DNA of 64,000 nt from positions 62,001-126,000 of the forward strand of contig CAZJQP010000004.1 of the NCBI GenBank assembly GCA_964548225.1. Direction: 5' to 3'. Below are positions 41,237 to 49,756 of the stretch, piece after piece. Numbering within the stretch: position 1 is the stretch's first letter; the number at the start of each line of letters is the position of its first letter. The notes beneath the pieces are model-generated. The model did no database searches and was not told the DNA's origin. It saw nothing but the letters and a program-made list of their open reading frames with translations. The position numbers and the translations under genes are program-made. This DNA is from CALMEH01 sp964548225 (GTDB lineage Bacteria; Acidobacteriota; Blastocatellia; Pyrinomonadales; Pyrinomonadaceae).

Positions 41237-42244
41237 TCACCAGTTCGTCGCCGTAACTTTCTCCGCTTCGCTGTGTTCGGCTAAAAATCTTTCAGCATCA
41301 ATCGCCGCCATACAACCTGTTCCGGCGGCTGTAATTGCTTGACGATAATAAGAATCTTGCGCGTCGCCGCAAGCAAAGACTCCTTCGACATTTGTTTTCA
41401 TCGTGCGTCCTTCGGTCTTCAAATAACCGATTTCATCCATTTCGAGAACGCCCGCAAAAAGTTCCGTATTCGGTTTGTGTCCAATAGCAATAAAAACGCC
41501 TTCGGTCGGAAAATCGCTCGTTTCGCCGGTTTTGTTATTGAAAAGTTTTACGCCTTGCACACCGGATTCTTTCGTGCCGTAGATTTCTTTGATTTCGCTG
41601 TTCCAGACAACTTCGACTTTTTCATTTGCCAACACTCTTTCCTGCATAATTTTCGAGGCGCGAAACGAATCTTTGCGGTGAACGAGCGAAACTTTCGAGG
41701 CAAATCTCGTTAGAAACATCGCTTCTTCCATCGCCGTGTCGCCTCCGCCGACAACGATAATAGGTTTGCCGCGAAAGAAAAAACCGTCGCAAGTTGCACA
41801 TGCTGAAACGCCGTTACCACCCAAACCTTCGGGCGCAGGTTCTTCACCCGGAACGCCAAGCCATTTGGCAGATGCGCCCGTTGAAATTATCAAAGTTTCA
41901 GCTTTGATAATTGTCGTAACTTCTTCGGAATCTTGACTTTCCTTACCGTAAAGCGTAAAAGGTCTCTGCGATAAATCAACCTTATCAATCCAAATATTGA
42001 TGATTTCCGTCCCGAATCTTTCGGCTTGAGCGCGAAACTCGTTCATCAATTCCGGTCCCATAATTCCTTTGGCAAAACCGGGATAATTCTCAACATCAGT
42101 AGTAATTGTAAGCTGTCCGCCGGGTTGCGGACCATCTATTACAAGCGGTTCTAGTTGCGCCCGCGATGCATAAATCGCGGCGGTCAAACCCGCCGGACCC
42201 GAACCCAAAATAACAACTTTCTTTTTAATTTCTATTTGCGACAT
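41237..42244 (-). CDS. trxB: Thioredoxin-disulfide reductase
   Basis: 335 residues, the normal size. FAD-binding GSGPAGLTAAIYASRAQLEPLVIDGPQPGGQL, redox pair CATC in SACATCDGFFFRGKP, NADPH-binding VVGGGDTAMEEAMFL, and the C-terminal FACGDAQDSYYRQAITAAGTGCMAAIDAERFL. Transfers electrons from NADPH to thioredoxin in the cytosol. It may also serve reduced low-molecular-weight thiols; the bacillithiol gene bshA is 4.5 kb away. Upstream region (42245-42512) is shared with the divergent PilZ gene. Confidence 0.96.
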   Translation of the reverse strand: MSQIEIKKKVVILGSGPAGLTAAIYASRAQLEPLVIDGPQPGGQLTITTDVENYPGFAKGIMGPELMNEFRAQAERFGTEIINIWIDKVDLSQRPFTLYGKESQDSEEVTTIIKAETLIISTGASAKWLGVPGEEPAPEGLGGNGVSACATCDGFFFRGKPIIVVGGGDTAMEEAMFLTRFASKVSLVHRKDSFRASKIMQERVLANEKVEVVWNSEIKEIYGTKESGVQGVKLFNNKTGETSDFPTEGVFIAIGHKPNTELFAGVLEMDEIGYLKTEGRTMKTNVEGVFACGDAQDSYYRQAITAAGTGCMAAIDAERFLAEHSEAEKVTATNW

Positions 42245-42512
42245 ATTCGTATTTTATTTTATCAGAATCAGTCTTGTGAGCAATAGCCGAATCCGCATTA
42301 TCAGTTATTTGCTATCCGTTTTCAGCTATTCCGAATATTTCCCCGAACGAATAGCGAATAGCCGATAACGGAAGTTTTTGACAAATCCTGCTTGCCAAAC
42401 TGATTTATATTTACGTTTTACAAAATAGTTGTTGAAAAAGTATATTATTTACTTAATATTCGTGTTAGAATTATTTAGTTTTACACAATTCTAATAATTC
42501 CCGAATTTGTTG
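42245..42512. other. Divergent intergenic region with imperfect AATAGC word repeat
   Basis: From 42280 to 42373 repeated words CTATTC/GAATAGC and TTATCAG/GATAACG give an imperfect inverted repeat. No gene found. It must hold promoters for trxB (minus) and the PilZ gene (plus), but no boxes stand out in the AT-rich stretch 42400-42500. Confidence 0.5.
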
Positions 42513-42896
42513 ATGTCAACCAATATTCAAACTCAATTTGAGGAAAAACGCTTTGCCTTGCGGATGGCTTTACGTCTGCCGATAGTTGTTTCGGGGCGCA
42601 CCGATGACGGCGCGGCGTGGTCTGAACCGACCGAAACCGATGATATTTCAACGACCGGAACACTTTTTCACTTGAATCAGAAAGTTTCGAGCGGCGAAAC
42701 ACTCTATCTGCGTTCGCACCGACCGGACGGTGTTCCCGTTGAAGTCAAAGCGCAGGTTGTGCGAATCGCACCAGCAGTCTACGGTTCAGCCAGAATTGGT
42801 GTGCATATTCTTGAATCGAAAGATAATTGGTTGCGCCTTTTCGTTGCGTGGGTTGCCGATGATCAAGGCGCGGACGACGAAGAAAAAAGCAATTAA
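42513..42896 (+). CDS. PilZ-domain protein (c-di-GMP-binding type)
   Basis: 127 residues from ATG at 42513 (two TTG codons precede it in frame). RxxxR-type motifs at the start (KRFALRMALRLP) and DISTTG (the D/N-x-S-x-x-G pattern) give both halves of the PilZ c-di-GMP site; SARIGVHI is the conserved strand near the end. PilZ proteins report c-di-GMP levels to motility, adhesion or export machinery. It stands alone, ending at a hairpin. Confidence 0.82.
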   Translation: MSTNIQTQFEEKRFALRMALRLPIVVSGRTDDGAAWSEPTETDDISTTGTLFHLNQKVSSGETLYLRSHRPDGVPVEVKAQVVRIAPAVYGSARIGVHILESKDNWLRLFVAWVADDQGADDEEKSN

Positions 42897-42898
42897 AT

Positions 42899-42965
42899 CA
42901 CCACAAAGACACAAGGAACACAAAGAAATCATTAAAAACTTTGTGTTCTTTGTGTCTTTGTGGTG
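42899..42965. repeat. Word-type inverted repeat, CACAAAGA family
   Basis: Arms CACCACAAAGACACAAGGAA... (42899-42925) and 42939-42965; 26 of 27 bases pair. It lies between the PilZ stop and the enoyl-CoA hydratase start and could terminate the former. Confidence 0.88.
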
Positions 42966-42984
42966 AGAATTTTATACAAAAATT

Positions 42985-43767
42985 ATGGCAAATTACGAAA
43001 CAATTTCAATCGAACAGCGCGGAAAAGTGGCGATTTTGACGATAAATCGTCCTGACAAACTCAACGCATTGGCAAAACAAGTTCACGCGGAAGGTGTTGA
43101 TGCTTTGGAAAACTTCAGAAAAGACGATTCGGTCAGAGTCGTTGTTATTACCGGCGCGGGCGAAAAATCTTTTGTTGCCGGCGCGGACATCAGCGAATTT
43201 GCCGAGCAAACGCCTGTAACTCAGAGAAATTTATTTTATGAAAAGACGCTTTTCAATTCGATTGATATGTTTCCAAAGCCTGTGATTGCAATGATTAACG
43301 GCTTTTGTCTCGGCGGCGGAAACGAATTGGCTTTGGCTTGCGATATTCGCGTTGCCAGCGAAAATGCACGATTTTCGCAACCTGAAATAAACCTCGGAAT
43401 TATGTGCGGCGGCGGCGGAACGCAAAGATTAACCAGACTCATCGGCGAAGGTCGCGCAATGGAAATGGTTTTGACAGGCGATATGATTGACGCGCCAACT
43501 GCGCTCAAATTCGGTTTGGTCAATCACGTTTTTCCTTTATCCGAACTCGAAGCCGAAACAATGAAGATCGCCGAAAAAATCGCCGAAAAAGCTCCGATTG
43601 CTCTGCAAATGTCGAAAGAAGCCGTCAAATTCGCCTCGCGCTCGAACCTTGATGAAGGCTTACGCCGCGAAGTTGATTTGTTCGCCATCTGCTTTTCAAC
43701 CGAAGATAAAGCCGAAGGCGTTGCCGCATTTTTAGAAAAACGGAAACCGAATTTTCAAGGAAAATAA
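42985..43767 (+). CDS. Enoyl-CoA hydratase/isomerase
   Basis: 260 residues of the crotonase superfamily. Oxyanion-hole segments: ITGAGEKSFVAGADISEFAE and NGFCLGGGNELALACDIRVASENARFSQPEINLGIMCGGGGTQRLTRLIGEGRAMEMVLTGD. The second catalytic Glu (here in QPEINLGI and the following segment) is present as in short-chain enoyl-CoA hydratases. Likely hydrates trans-2-enoyl-CoA in beta-oxidation or branched-chain acyl breakdown; the exact substrate cannot be told. No other fatty-acid genes adjacent. Confidence 0.93.
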   Translation: MANYETISIEQRGKVAILTINRPDKLNALAKQVHAEGVDALENFRKDDSVRVVVITGAGEKSFVAGADISEFAEQTPVTQRNLFYEKTLFNSIDMFPKPVIAMINGFCLGGGNELALACDIRVASENARFSQPEINLGIMCGGGGTQRLTRLIGEGRAMEMVLTGDMIDAPTALKFGLVNHVFPLSELEAETMKIAEKIAEKAPIALQMSKEAVKFASRSNLDEGLRREVDLFAICFSTEDKAEGVAAFLEKRKPNFQGK

Positions 43768-43769
43768 AA

Positions 43770-43862
43770 GTTCAGAGTTACGCATTTATGCGTAAAATCG
43801 CCGACATAAAATTAATTTGATTTTGCGCCACAGACTTCACGCGTAAATGCGTAACTCCGAAC
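43770..43862. repeat. Inverted repeat with GTTACGCATTTA arms
   Basis: Arms 43770-43792 and 43840-43862 match at 21 of 23 bases; each arm also holds a small CGCATxxATGCG palindrome. An in-frame ATG at 43847 inside the right arm would extend the TonB protein but is not a likely start. Confidence 0.8.
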
Positions 43863-43915
43863 ATAACTCTGCATATACAACCAATTCGCAACCTCAAAAC
43901 ATCTCACCGAAAATT

Positions 43916-44599
43916 ATGAAAAAACTTGCGATTATTTTCTCTCTGCTCATTTTTTGTTTCAGCGTCGCTTACTCGCTCAGTCAAAACAACAAATACAAAC
44001 TCAGAGGCGTTTTCAAAACTCCCGATTCGTCGGTCATTCCGGCTTTGCGAATTGATGTTGATAAAAACGGCGAGAAATCTTCGGCTTTTACCAACATTAA
44101 CGGTGAATTTGAAATCGAACTCGCGCCGGGAAACTACGAATTAACCGTCAGCCCCGAAGTTTCCGAAACATTCAAGGCTTTTATCAAAATTGAAAAAAAT
44201 GGTTTGAATCCGAATTTTTTGGAATACACAATCGCGCCGAAAGTTTGCAGCGAAGATTGTCCGAAAATCATCAAATCCGCTACACCGGTTTATCCTTCAC
44301 AAGCGAGAGCCGTTCGAGCAACAGGTGAAGTTGTAGTGGCGGTAAAAATTGATAAAGAAGGAAAAGTTACTTCAGCAAAAGCCGAACGCGGACATCCGCT
44401 TTTGAGAAACATTTCTGAAACTACAGCAAAACAATTTTTATTTGAACCATCGGAAAAATCCGACGAGAGAGAAGTAAAAATAACTTTCGTTTTTCTGCCT
44501 TACGCGGAAAAAAAACAAAATATCAATCGCTTATTCGACTTTTATAGAATTGCAATTAACGAAAAATACCCGCAAATTATGATGACATCCAGCGGTTGA
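43916..44599 (+). CDS. Exported TonB C-terminal domain protein
   Basis: 227 residues from ATG at 43916; upstream in-frame codons fall inside an inverted repeat. Signal peptide 1-19. A carboxypeptidase-regulatory-like beta domain (about 25-95; FKTPDSSVIPALRIDVDKNGEKSSAFTNINGEFEIELAPGNYELTV) is followed by a TonB C-terminal fold (about 115-205; SATPVYPSQARAVRATGEVVVAVKIDKEGKVTSAKAERGHPLLRNISETTAKQFLFEP). No TM-proline-rich linker as in true TonB, so it is not an energy transducer but a periplasmic member of this frequent family. Confidence 0.85.
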   Translation: MKKLAIIFSLLIFCFSVAYSLSQNNKYKLRGVFKTPDSSVIPALRIDVDKNGEKSSAFTNINGEFEIELAPGNYELTVSPEVSETFKAFIKIEKNGLNPNFLEYTIAPKVCSEDCPKIIKSATPVYPSQARAVRATGEVVVAVKIDKEGKVTSAKAERGHPLLRNISETTAKQFLFEPSEKSDEREVKITFVFLPYAEKKQNINRLFDFYRIAINEKYPQIMMTSSG

Positions 44600-44602
44600 A
44601 AT

Positions 44603-45472
44603 CTATTTTTCATTCTCCAAAATCTCTTTCGCCTTTAACAATTCCGCTCGTTGCGCTTCAGAGATTGTCGGATATTTCAAATCAAGCGATTCCAATTTTT
44701 TCACAATAATTTCGGAAACCGCCGTGCGTGTGAACCATTTTTTGTCGGCGGGAACAATATACCACGGCGAATTTTTTGTCGAAGTTGCCGAAATCGCTTC
44801 TTCGTAACATTTCATATAATCGTCCCAAAAAGCGCGTTCTTTTGCGTCGCCGGCGGAAAATTTCCAGTTTTTTTCCGGCTCGTCAATTCGTGCCAAGAAA
44901 CGCTTCTTTTGTTCTTCTTTAGAAACATTCAAGAAAAATTTGATAACGTGAATACCATTTTCCGCCAAGTAATCTTCGTAATTTTTTATCTGCTCAAAGC
45001 GTTTTTTCCAAATGTCTTTGTCGTTTTCTACTGCGTCCGGCAAAAGCTGAGATTGCAAAATCGTTTTGTGAACGCGGACAACCAAAACTTCTTCGTAATA
45101 TGAACGATTAAAAATGCCGAGTCGTCCGCGTTCGGGTGCGTTTTTGGCGCAACGCCAGAGATAATCGTGGTCTAGTTCTTCCGACGAAGGCTGTTTGAAC
45201 GAAAAAACCTGACAGCCTTGCGGATTCAAACCCGACATAACGTGCTTTATCGCACCGTCTTTCCCTGCCGCGTCCATTGCTTGAAAAATTATCAAAAGCG
45301 CGTGTTTATTATCGGCATACAAAATATCTTGAAGTGCGGCGAGCTTTTCGATATTTTTTTGTAAATCGGCTTCCGCCGCTTTTTTATCTTTATAATCGCC
45401 TGTAAAATCCGTCTTGTGTTTTTTAAGATTTAGCTTTGCACCTTCGGGCGCGAGAAATTTTTCGATGTTCAT
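44603..45472 (-). CDS. ppk2: Polyphosphate kinase 2 family protein
   Basis: 289 residues. Features: Walker A IIFQAMDAAGKDGAIKHV, FSFKQPSSEELDHDYLWRCAKNAPERGRLGIFNRSYYEEVLVVRVH (Walker B region and lid), KFFLNVSKEEQKKRFLARIDEPEKNWKFSAGDAKERAFWDDYMKCYEEAI, and WYIVPADKKWFTR. Uses polyphosphate to phosphorylate nucleotides; size and the single domain fit the class I/III group, and AMP, ADP or GDP as substrate cannot be decided. Cytosolic. Convergent with the TonB-type gene, with 3 bases between stops. Confidence 0.93.
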   Translation of the reverse strand: MNIEKFLAPEGAKLNLKKHKTDFTGDYKDKKAAEADLQKNIEKLAALQDILYADNKHALLIIFQAMDAAGKDGAIKHVMSGLNPQGCQVFSFKQPSSEELDHDYLWRCAKNAPERGRLGIFNRSYYEEVLVVRVHKTILQSQLLPDAVENDKDIWKKRFEQIKNYEDYLAENGIHVIKFFLNVSKEEQKKRFLARIDEPEKNWKFSAGDAKERAFWDDYMKCYEEAISATSTKNSPWYIVPADKKWFTRTAVSEIIVKKLESLDLKYPTISEAQRAELLKAKEILENEK

Positions 45473-45501
45473 AATTTTTCTGCCACAATAACACGAATCC
45501 T

Positions 45502-46698
45502 ATGAAAAAACTATTGATTTTATTACTTTTTTCACTGTCGTTTTCCGTTTTCCCGCAAACGAAACTTACGGCACATAAAATCACGCTCAAAAACGGCAAG
45601 ACTTTTAATCTGAATCTACCCGAAGATTACGAAATAATTCCCGCCGCCGAAGGTTTGAAGCGTGTGAGATTTTTTGCCAAATCGCCCGACGGACGAATTT
45701 TCGTAACCGATATGTTTAATCTTACCGACAACGAAAAAGGGGCAGTTTATATTTTGGACGAATTTGACGAATCAACAGGTAAATTCGGCAAAGTCCTTCC
45801 GTATATGACAGGTTTGAAAAATCCGAATTCGGTGCAATTTTACACTGATTCAAAAGGTCAAGACTGGTTTTATCTCGCCGAAACCGCCAAACTGACGCGC
45901 CGAAAATTCAAAAAAGGCGAAACCAAACCAAGCGACACAAAACCCGAAGTTTTAGCAACTTTTCCCGATTACGGTTTGAGTTATAAATACGGCGGCTGGC
46001 ATCTAACAAGGACGATTGCGTTTGCGCCAAACGGCAAACTTTATGTTTCGGTCGGCTCAAGTTGTAATGCTTGCGACGAAAAGGAAAAAGAACGCGCCAC
46101 AGTTTTGGAAATGAACGCCGACGGCACAAAACAGAGAATTTTTGCTAAAGGTTTGCGAAACGCCGTCGGGCTGAAATGGATTGGAAAAACGCTTTGGGCA
46201 ACGAATCAAGGTTCGGATCATTTGGGCGACGACAAACCGGACGAAACTTTTTACGCTTTGCGAAACAATGCCGATTACGGTTGGGCTTCGTGTTATCAGT
46301 CAAACGGCAAAATTTATTATGACCGAACACCACCGAACGACCTAAAAAAACCGACAAACCGCTTGAAAAACTGTCGCAATGTGCCACGCTCTTACGCATA
46401 TTTTCCGGCACATTCTTCCGCGCTCGGCTTCGATTATTTCGATGCAACGACTAATGACAATTTCATCAAAAATTCTTTTCTTGTTGCTCTTCACGGCTCG
46501 ACCGATAAAGATGCGGCGAAAGGTTATCGCATCATAATTGTCCGCAAAGGCGAAAAATTGAAAGATTTCATTAACGGATTTCTCGAAGGAAAAACCGTTC
46601 ACGGGCGACCTTGCGACATAATGCGTTTGGACGAAAATTCATTTCTTTTCACCGACGATTTCAGTGGAATTGTTTATCTCGTTCGGCGCAAATCTTAA
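45502..46698 (+). CDS. Exported PQQ-type sugar (glucose/sorbosone) dehydrogenase-like protein
   Basis: 398 residues with signal peptide 1-19. Six-bladed propeller of the soluble glucose/sorbosone dehydrogenase family: VRFFAKSPDGRIFVTDM, GWHLTRTIAFAPNGKLYVSVGSSCNACDE, AKGLRNAVGLKWIGKTLWATNQGSDHLGDDKPDE, and YAYFPAHSSALGFDYF. Periplasmic oxidation of a sugar or alcohol with pyrroloquinoline quinone is the family role, but PQQ ligands cannot be verified by eye and many relatives are uncharacterised. Adjacent to the divergent PPK2 gene. Confidence 0.82.
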   Translation: MKKLLILLLFSLSFSVFPQTKLTAHKITLKNGKTFNLNLPEDYEIIPAAEGLKRVRFFAKSPDGRIFVTDMFNLTDNEKGAVYILDEFDESTGKFGKVLPYMTGLKNPNSVQFYTDSKGQDWFYLAETAKLTRRKFKKGETKPSDTKPEVLATFPDYGLSYKYGGWHLTRTIAFAPNGKLYVSVGSSCNACDEKEKERATVLEMNADGTKQRIFAKGLRNAVGLKWIGKTLWATNQGSDHLGDDKPDETFYALRNNADYGWASCYQSNGKIYYDRTPPNDLKKPTNRLKNCRNVPRSYAYFPAHSSALGFDYFDATTNDNFIKNSFLVALHGSTDKDAAKGYRIIIVRKGEKLKDFINGFLEGKTVHGRPCDIMRLDENSFLFTDDFSGIVYLVRRKS

Positions 46699-46768
46699 AT
46701 CGTAAATTGTAACTCTTTTTGTTACACTATCAACTTGTCTATTTAAGTTTCAAGATTTACGATTTACG
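46696..46768. repeat. Inverted repeat with TAAATCGTAAAT arms
   Basis: TAAATCGTAAAT near 46697-46708 pairs with ATTTACGATTTA near 46757-46768. Short but same words as at 57006-57056. It ends 7 bases before the bshA start. Confidence 0.6.
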
Positions 46769-46774
46769 AAAAGT

Positions 46775-47914
46775 ATGAATATTGGAATTACGGTTTATCC
46801 AACTTACGGCGGAAGCGGAATTGTCGGTTCGGAATTGGGGCGCGAGCTTGCAAATCGCGGGCATAACGTCCATTTTATTTCGTCAACTCTGCCGACTCGT
46901 CTGACGGAACTCAACGAGCGTGTGCATTTTCACGAAGTTGAAATGATGACCTATCCGCTTTTTGAGCATCAGCCATATGACCTTGCGTTGGCAACAAAAA
47001 TGGCGACTGTCGCACGTTCGGAAAAATTGGATTTACTGCACGTTCATTACGCTATTCCGCATTCGATTTCGGCTATTCTCGCCCGCGAATCAATCAAACA
47101 AAAACGCTATGTGCCTGTAATTACAACACTTCACGGAACAGATATAACTTTGGTCGGCGCGGACAGAAGTTATCTGCCGATTACGCGCTACGGCTTGCAG
47201 CAATCGGATGGCGTAACGAGCGTTTCGAGATTTTTGAAGCAAGCGACAATTGAAACTTTCGATTTTGACGAAATTGAAGTCATTCCAAATTTTATCTGCG
47301 CGTGTCATTACAAAAAACTTCCCGAATCGCCTTTGCGCGACGAGCTTGCGCCGAATGGCGAAAAACTTCTCGTTCACGTTTCAAATTTTCGCGCCGTCAA
47401 ACGCCCTGTTGATTGCGTGGAGATTCTCGCAAAAGTAAAGAAAAAAGGCGGACAGGCGCGTCTTGTGATGGTTGGCGACGGTCCTGAACAAACGGCTTGC
47501 CGCTATCGCGCCGAGCAATTGGGCGTTTACGACGACATTATCTTTGTTGGCAAACAGGCAAATATTGCCGATTATCTTGGCGTGGCAGACATATTTCTTC
47601 TGCCGTCCGAACTCGAATCTTTCGGACTTGCCGCGCTCGAAGCCGAAGCCTGTGAAGTTCCCGTGGTTGCCACACGCATCGGCGGAATTCCCGAAGTTGT
47701 CAGTGATGGCGAAACCGGATTTTTGAGCGACATTGGCGACACTGAAAAAATGTCGGATGATATAATGAAATTGCTGAACGATGAAGAAATGCGTCGCACA
47801 TTCGGCGAAAAAGCCCGTGAACTAGCTGTTTCGCGCTACGGCTCGGAATTGATTATTCCGCAATATATTTCATTCTACGAAAAAATTTTAGGAGCAAAAG
47901 CCGCCAATGCCTGA
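46775..47914 (+). CDS. bshA: N-acetyl-alpha-D-glucosaminyl L-malate synthase (bacillithiol pathway)
   Basis: 379 residues, a GT4 glycosyltransferase that joins UDP-GlcNAc to malate, the first step of bacillithiol synthesis. BshA-specific N-terminus: MNIGITVYPTYGGSGIVGSELGRELANRGHNVHFIS, then HVHYAIPHSISAILA, TTLHGTDITLVG, HVSNFRAVKRPVDCVEI, and the donor-site ESFGLAALEAEACEVPVVATRIGGIPEVV. Length is normal. bshB and bshC are not next to it; the PIG-L gene 1.8 kb downstream is exported and much larger than BshB. Its 3' end overlaps a small membrane ORF. Confidence 0.95.
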   Translation: MNIGITVYPTYGGSGIVGSELGRELANRGHNVHFISSTLPTRLTELNERVHFHEVEMMTYPLFEHQPYDLALATKMATVARSEKLDLLHVHYAIPHSISAILARESIKQKRYVPVITTLHGTDITLVGADRSYLPITRYGLQQSDGVTSVSRFLKQATIETFDFDEIEVIPNFICACHYKKLPESPLRDELAPNGEKLLVHVSNFRAVKRPVDCVEILAKVKKKGGQARLVMVGDGPEQTACRYRAEQLGVYDDIIFVGKQANIADYLGVADIFLLPSELESFGLAALEAEACEVPVVATRIGGIPEVVSDGETGFLSDIGDTEKMSDDIMKLLNDEEMRRTFGEKARELAVSRYGSELIIPQYISFYEKILGAKAANA

Positions 47915-48020
47915 AACAGAAAAACCAAACGAATTTTGGAATCGTGTCTATCTTGCAGTTATTATCACAACCGTTTTTGTCATCGCGGCTTTGTGGGCTT
48001 TTTCGCGGTATTTTTCTTAA
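47907..48020 (+). CDS. Very small single-helix membrane protein overlapping bshA
   Basis: 37 residues (MPETEKPNEFWNRV then a 22-residue hydrophobic helix, ending WAFSRYFS). AGGAG at 47890-47894 lies 12 bases before its ATG, inside the last codons of bshA, and the two frames overlap by 8 bases. Composition (charged start, one helix, aromatic end) is what is expected of a real small membrane protein. Next gene is an Na+/solute symporter, so it could be an accessory peptide for it; that is inference. Confidence 0.62.
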   Translation: MPETEKPNEFWNRVYLAVIITTVFVIAALWAFSRYFS

Positions 48021-48024
48021 AAAT

Positions 48025-48104
48025 GGTTTTTGGCTTTCAGTCTTTGGTCTTTGATTTTCGATGAAAACGCACAAACCAAAGACCAAAGACCAAAGACCAA
48101 AACC
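48025..48104. repeat. Word-type inverted repeat, CAAAGAC family
   Basis: Right arm (48072-48104) has ACCAAAG three times in tandem as CAAAGACCAAAGACCAAAG; left arm GGTTTTTGGCTTTCAGTCTTTGG (from 48025) matches with a few differences. It ends 5 bases before the symporter start codon. Confidence 0.82.
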
Positions 48105-48109
48105 CAATT

Positions 48110-49756
48110 ATGAAACTTCTCGATTGGATAATTGTCGTCGCTTATTTGGTTTATGTGATTTGGGACGGAATTCGTCTGACGAAACACGCCAATAAACCCG
48201 AAGGATATTTTCTTGCAAACCGCAGTTTGCCTTGGTGGGCAGTCGGTTTGTCGGTGATGGCAACACAGCTTTCGGCGATAACTTTGGTCGGAACAACCGG
48301 ACAAGCCTACACGGACGGAATGCGTTTTATCCAATTTTATTACGGTTTGCCGTTGGCGATGATTGTTCTTTGCGTTACGGTCGTGCCGTTTTTTCACCGC
48401 GCAAATGTCTATACGGCTTACGAATATTTAGAAAAAAGATTTGACGTAAAAGTTCGCGCCTTGACGAGTTTTTTCTTTCTGATTTCCCGCGGTTTGGGCG
48501 TTGGCACAATCATTTCCGCGCCTTCGATTGTGCTTTCCATCGTCTTCGGCTGGAATTTATACATCACAATTTTCGCCATCGGACTTTCGACGACAATTTA
48601 CACCGTTTTCGGCGGCGTGCAAGCCGTAACGTGGACGGATGTAAAGCAAATGTTCATCATTTTTTTCGGCTTGGGCGTGTGTTTGGTTGTGATTTTATCG
48701 AGCTTTCCGGTTAATGTTTCCGTTTCAGACGGTTTGCATCTCGCCGGTTCGCTCGGAAAATTGAACACGGTTGACACGAGCTTTAATTTGCAGGAAAAAT
48801 ACACACTTTGGTCAGGTTTAATCGGCGGATTTTTCTTGATGCTCGGCTATTTTGGATGCGACCAAAGCCAAGTTCAGCGATTTTTGACCGCGAAATCGGT
48901 TGACGAAGGCAGAACTTCGCTTTTGATGAGCGCGTTTCTGAAAATCCCGATGCAGTTTTTTATCTTGCTCATTGGCGTTTTGGTTTTTGTTTTCTACCAA
49001 TTTACCGCGCCGCCGATTGTTTTTAATCAAACGGAAATCGCCAAAGCTGAACAAAATCAACAGTTTCAGACGATTCGGCAAAATTATGAAACTGCTTTCA
49101 ACCAACGCCGCGAAGCCGCGATAAATTTTTCTTCTGAAAATCGCCAAAACTACATCGAAGCCGACAAAAAATTCAACGATTCGCGCAAAGAAGCCGTCAA
49201 ATTCGTCAAAGATACGAGCAATCCGACATTTAACGATGTCAATTACGTTTTTCCGACATTCGTTCTCCAAAATATGCCGATGGGCGTTATCGGTCTTATC
49301 ATCGCGGCGATTTTCGCGGCGGCAATGAGTTCGATTGCGGCAGAACTCAACGCGCTTGCCACCGCGACGACGATTGATTTTTACCGAAGACTTTACAAAC
49401 CCGACGCTTCGGACGCGCAAACGCTCGCCGTCGGCAGAATTTCGACATTTATTTGGGGAATTTTCGCTTGCATCGTGGCGATTTTTGCGACAAATCTCGG
49501 TTCGCTCATCGAAGTCGTCAACAAATTCGGCTCATTCTTTTACGGCTCGCTTCTCGGCGTTTTCGTGCTTGCTTTTTTGGTCAAAAGAGCAAACGCACGC
49601 GGCGCATTTTTTGGTCTTTTATTCGGAATCTCATCGGTTTGGATTGCAAGTCTTTACTCCAATATTGAATTTTTATGGTTCAATGTCATCGGCTGTCTGA
49701 TTACGGTTTTGTTCGGATATTTGATAAGTTTGACTCTGAGGAATGATTCAAAATGA
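48110..49756 (+). CDS. Sodium:solute symporter (SSS family)
   Basis: 548 residues with about 13 membrane helices. Family features: GYFLANRSLPWWAVGLSVMATQLSAITLVGTTGQAYTDGMRF, the sodium-site region VGTIISAPSIVLSIVFGWNLYITIFAIG, GYFGCDQSQVQRFLTAKS, and IIAAIFAAAMSSIAAELNALATATTIDFYRRLYKP. A charged cytoplasmic insert of about 75 residues (300-378; QNYETAFNQRREAAINF) breaks the usual helix 8-9 linker, as in similar Bacteroidota/Acidobacteriota carriers. Substrate unknown (sugar, sialate or amino acid types are possible). Its stop overlaps the PIG-L start (ATGA). Confidence 0.92.
   Translation: MKLLDWIIVVAYLVYVIWDGIRLTKHANKPEGYFLANRSLPWWAVGLSVMATQLSAITLVGTTGQAYTDGMRFIQFYYGLPLAMIVLCVTVVPFFHRANVYTAYEYLEKRFDVKVRALTSFFFLISRGLGVGTIISAPSIVLSIVFGWNLYITIFAIGLSTTIYTVFGGVQAVTWTDVKQMFIIFFGLGVCLVVILSSFPVNVSVSDGLHLAGSLGKLNTVDTSFNLQEKYTLWSGLIGGFFLMLGYFGCDQSQVQRFLTAKSVDEGRTSLLMSAFLKIPMQFFILLIGVLVFVFYQFTAPPIVFNQTEIAKAEQNQQFQTIRQNYETAFNQRREAAINFSSENRQNYIEADKKFNDSRKEAVKFVKDTSNPTFNDVNYVFPTFVLQNMPMGVIGLIIAAIFAAAMSSIAAELNALATATTIDFYRRLYKPDASDAQTLAVGRISTFIWGIFACIVAIFATNLGSLIEVVNKFGSFFYGSLLGVFVLAFLVKRANARGAFFGLLFGISSVWIASLYSNIEFLWFNVIGCLITVLFGYLISLTLRNDSK

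Noticed and set aside
43847..43915. N-terminal extension of the TonB-type protein
   Set aside because: The in-frame ATG lies in an inverted-repeat arm, and a signal peptide begins at the ATG at 43916.
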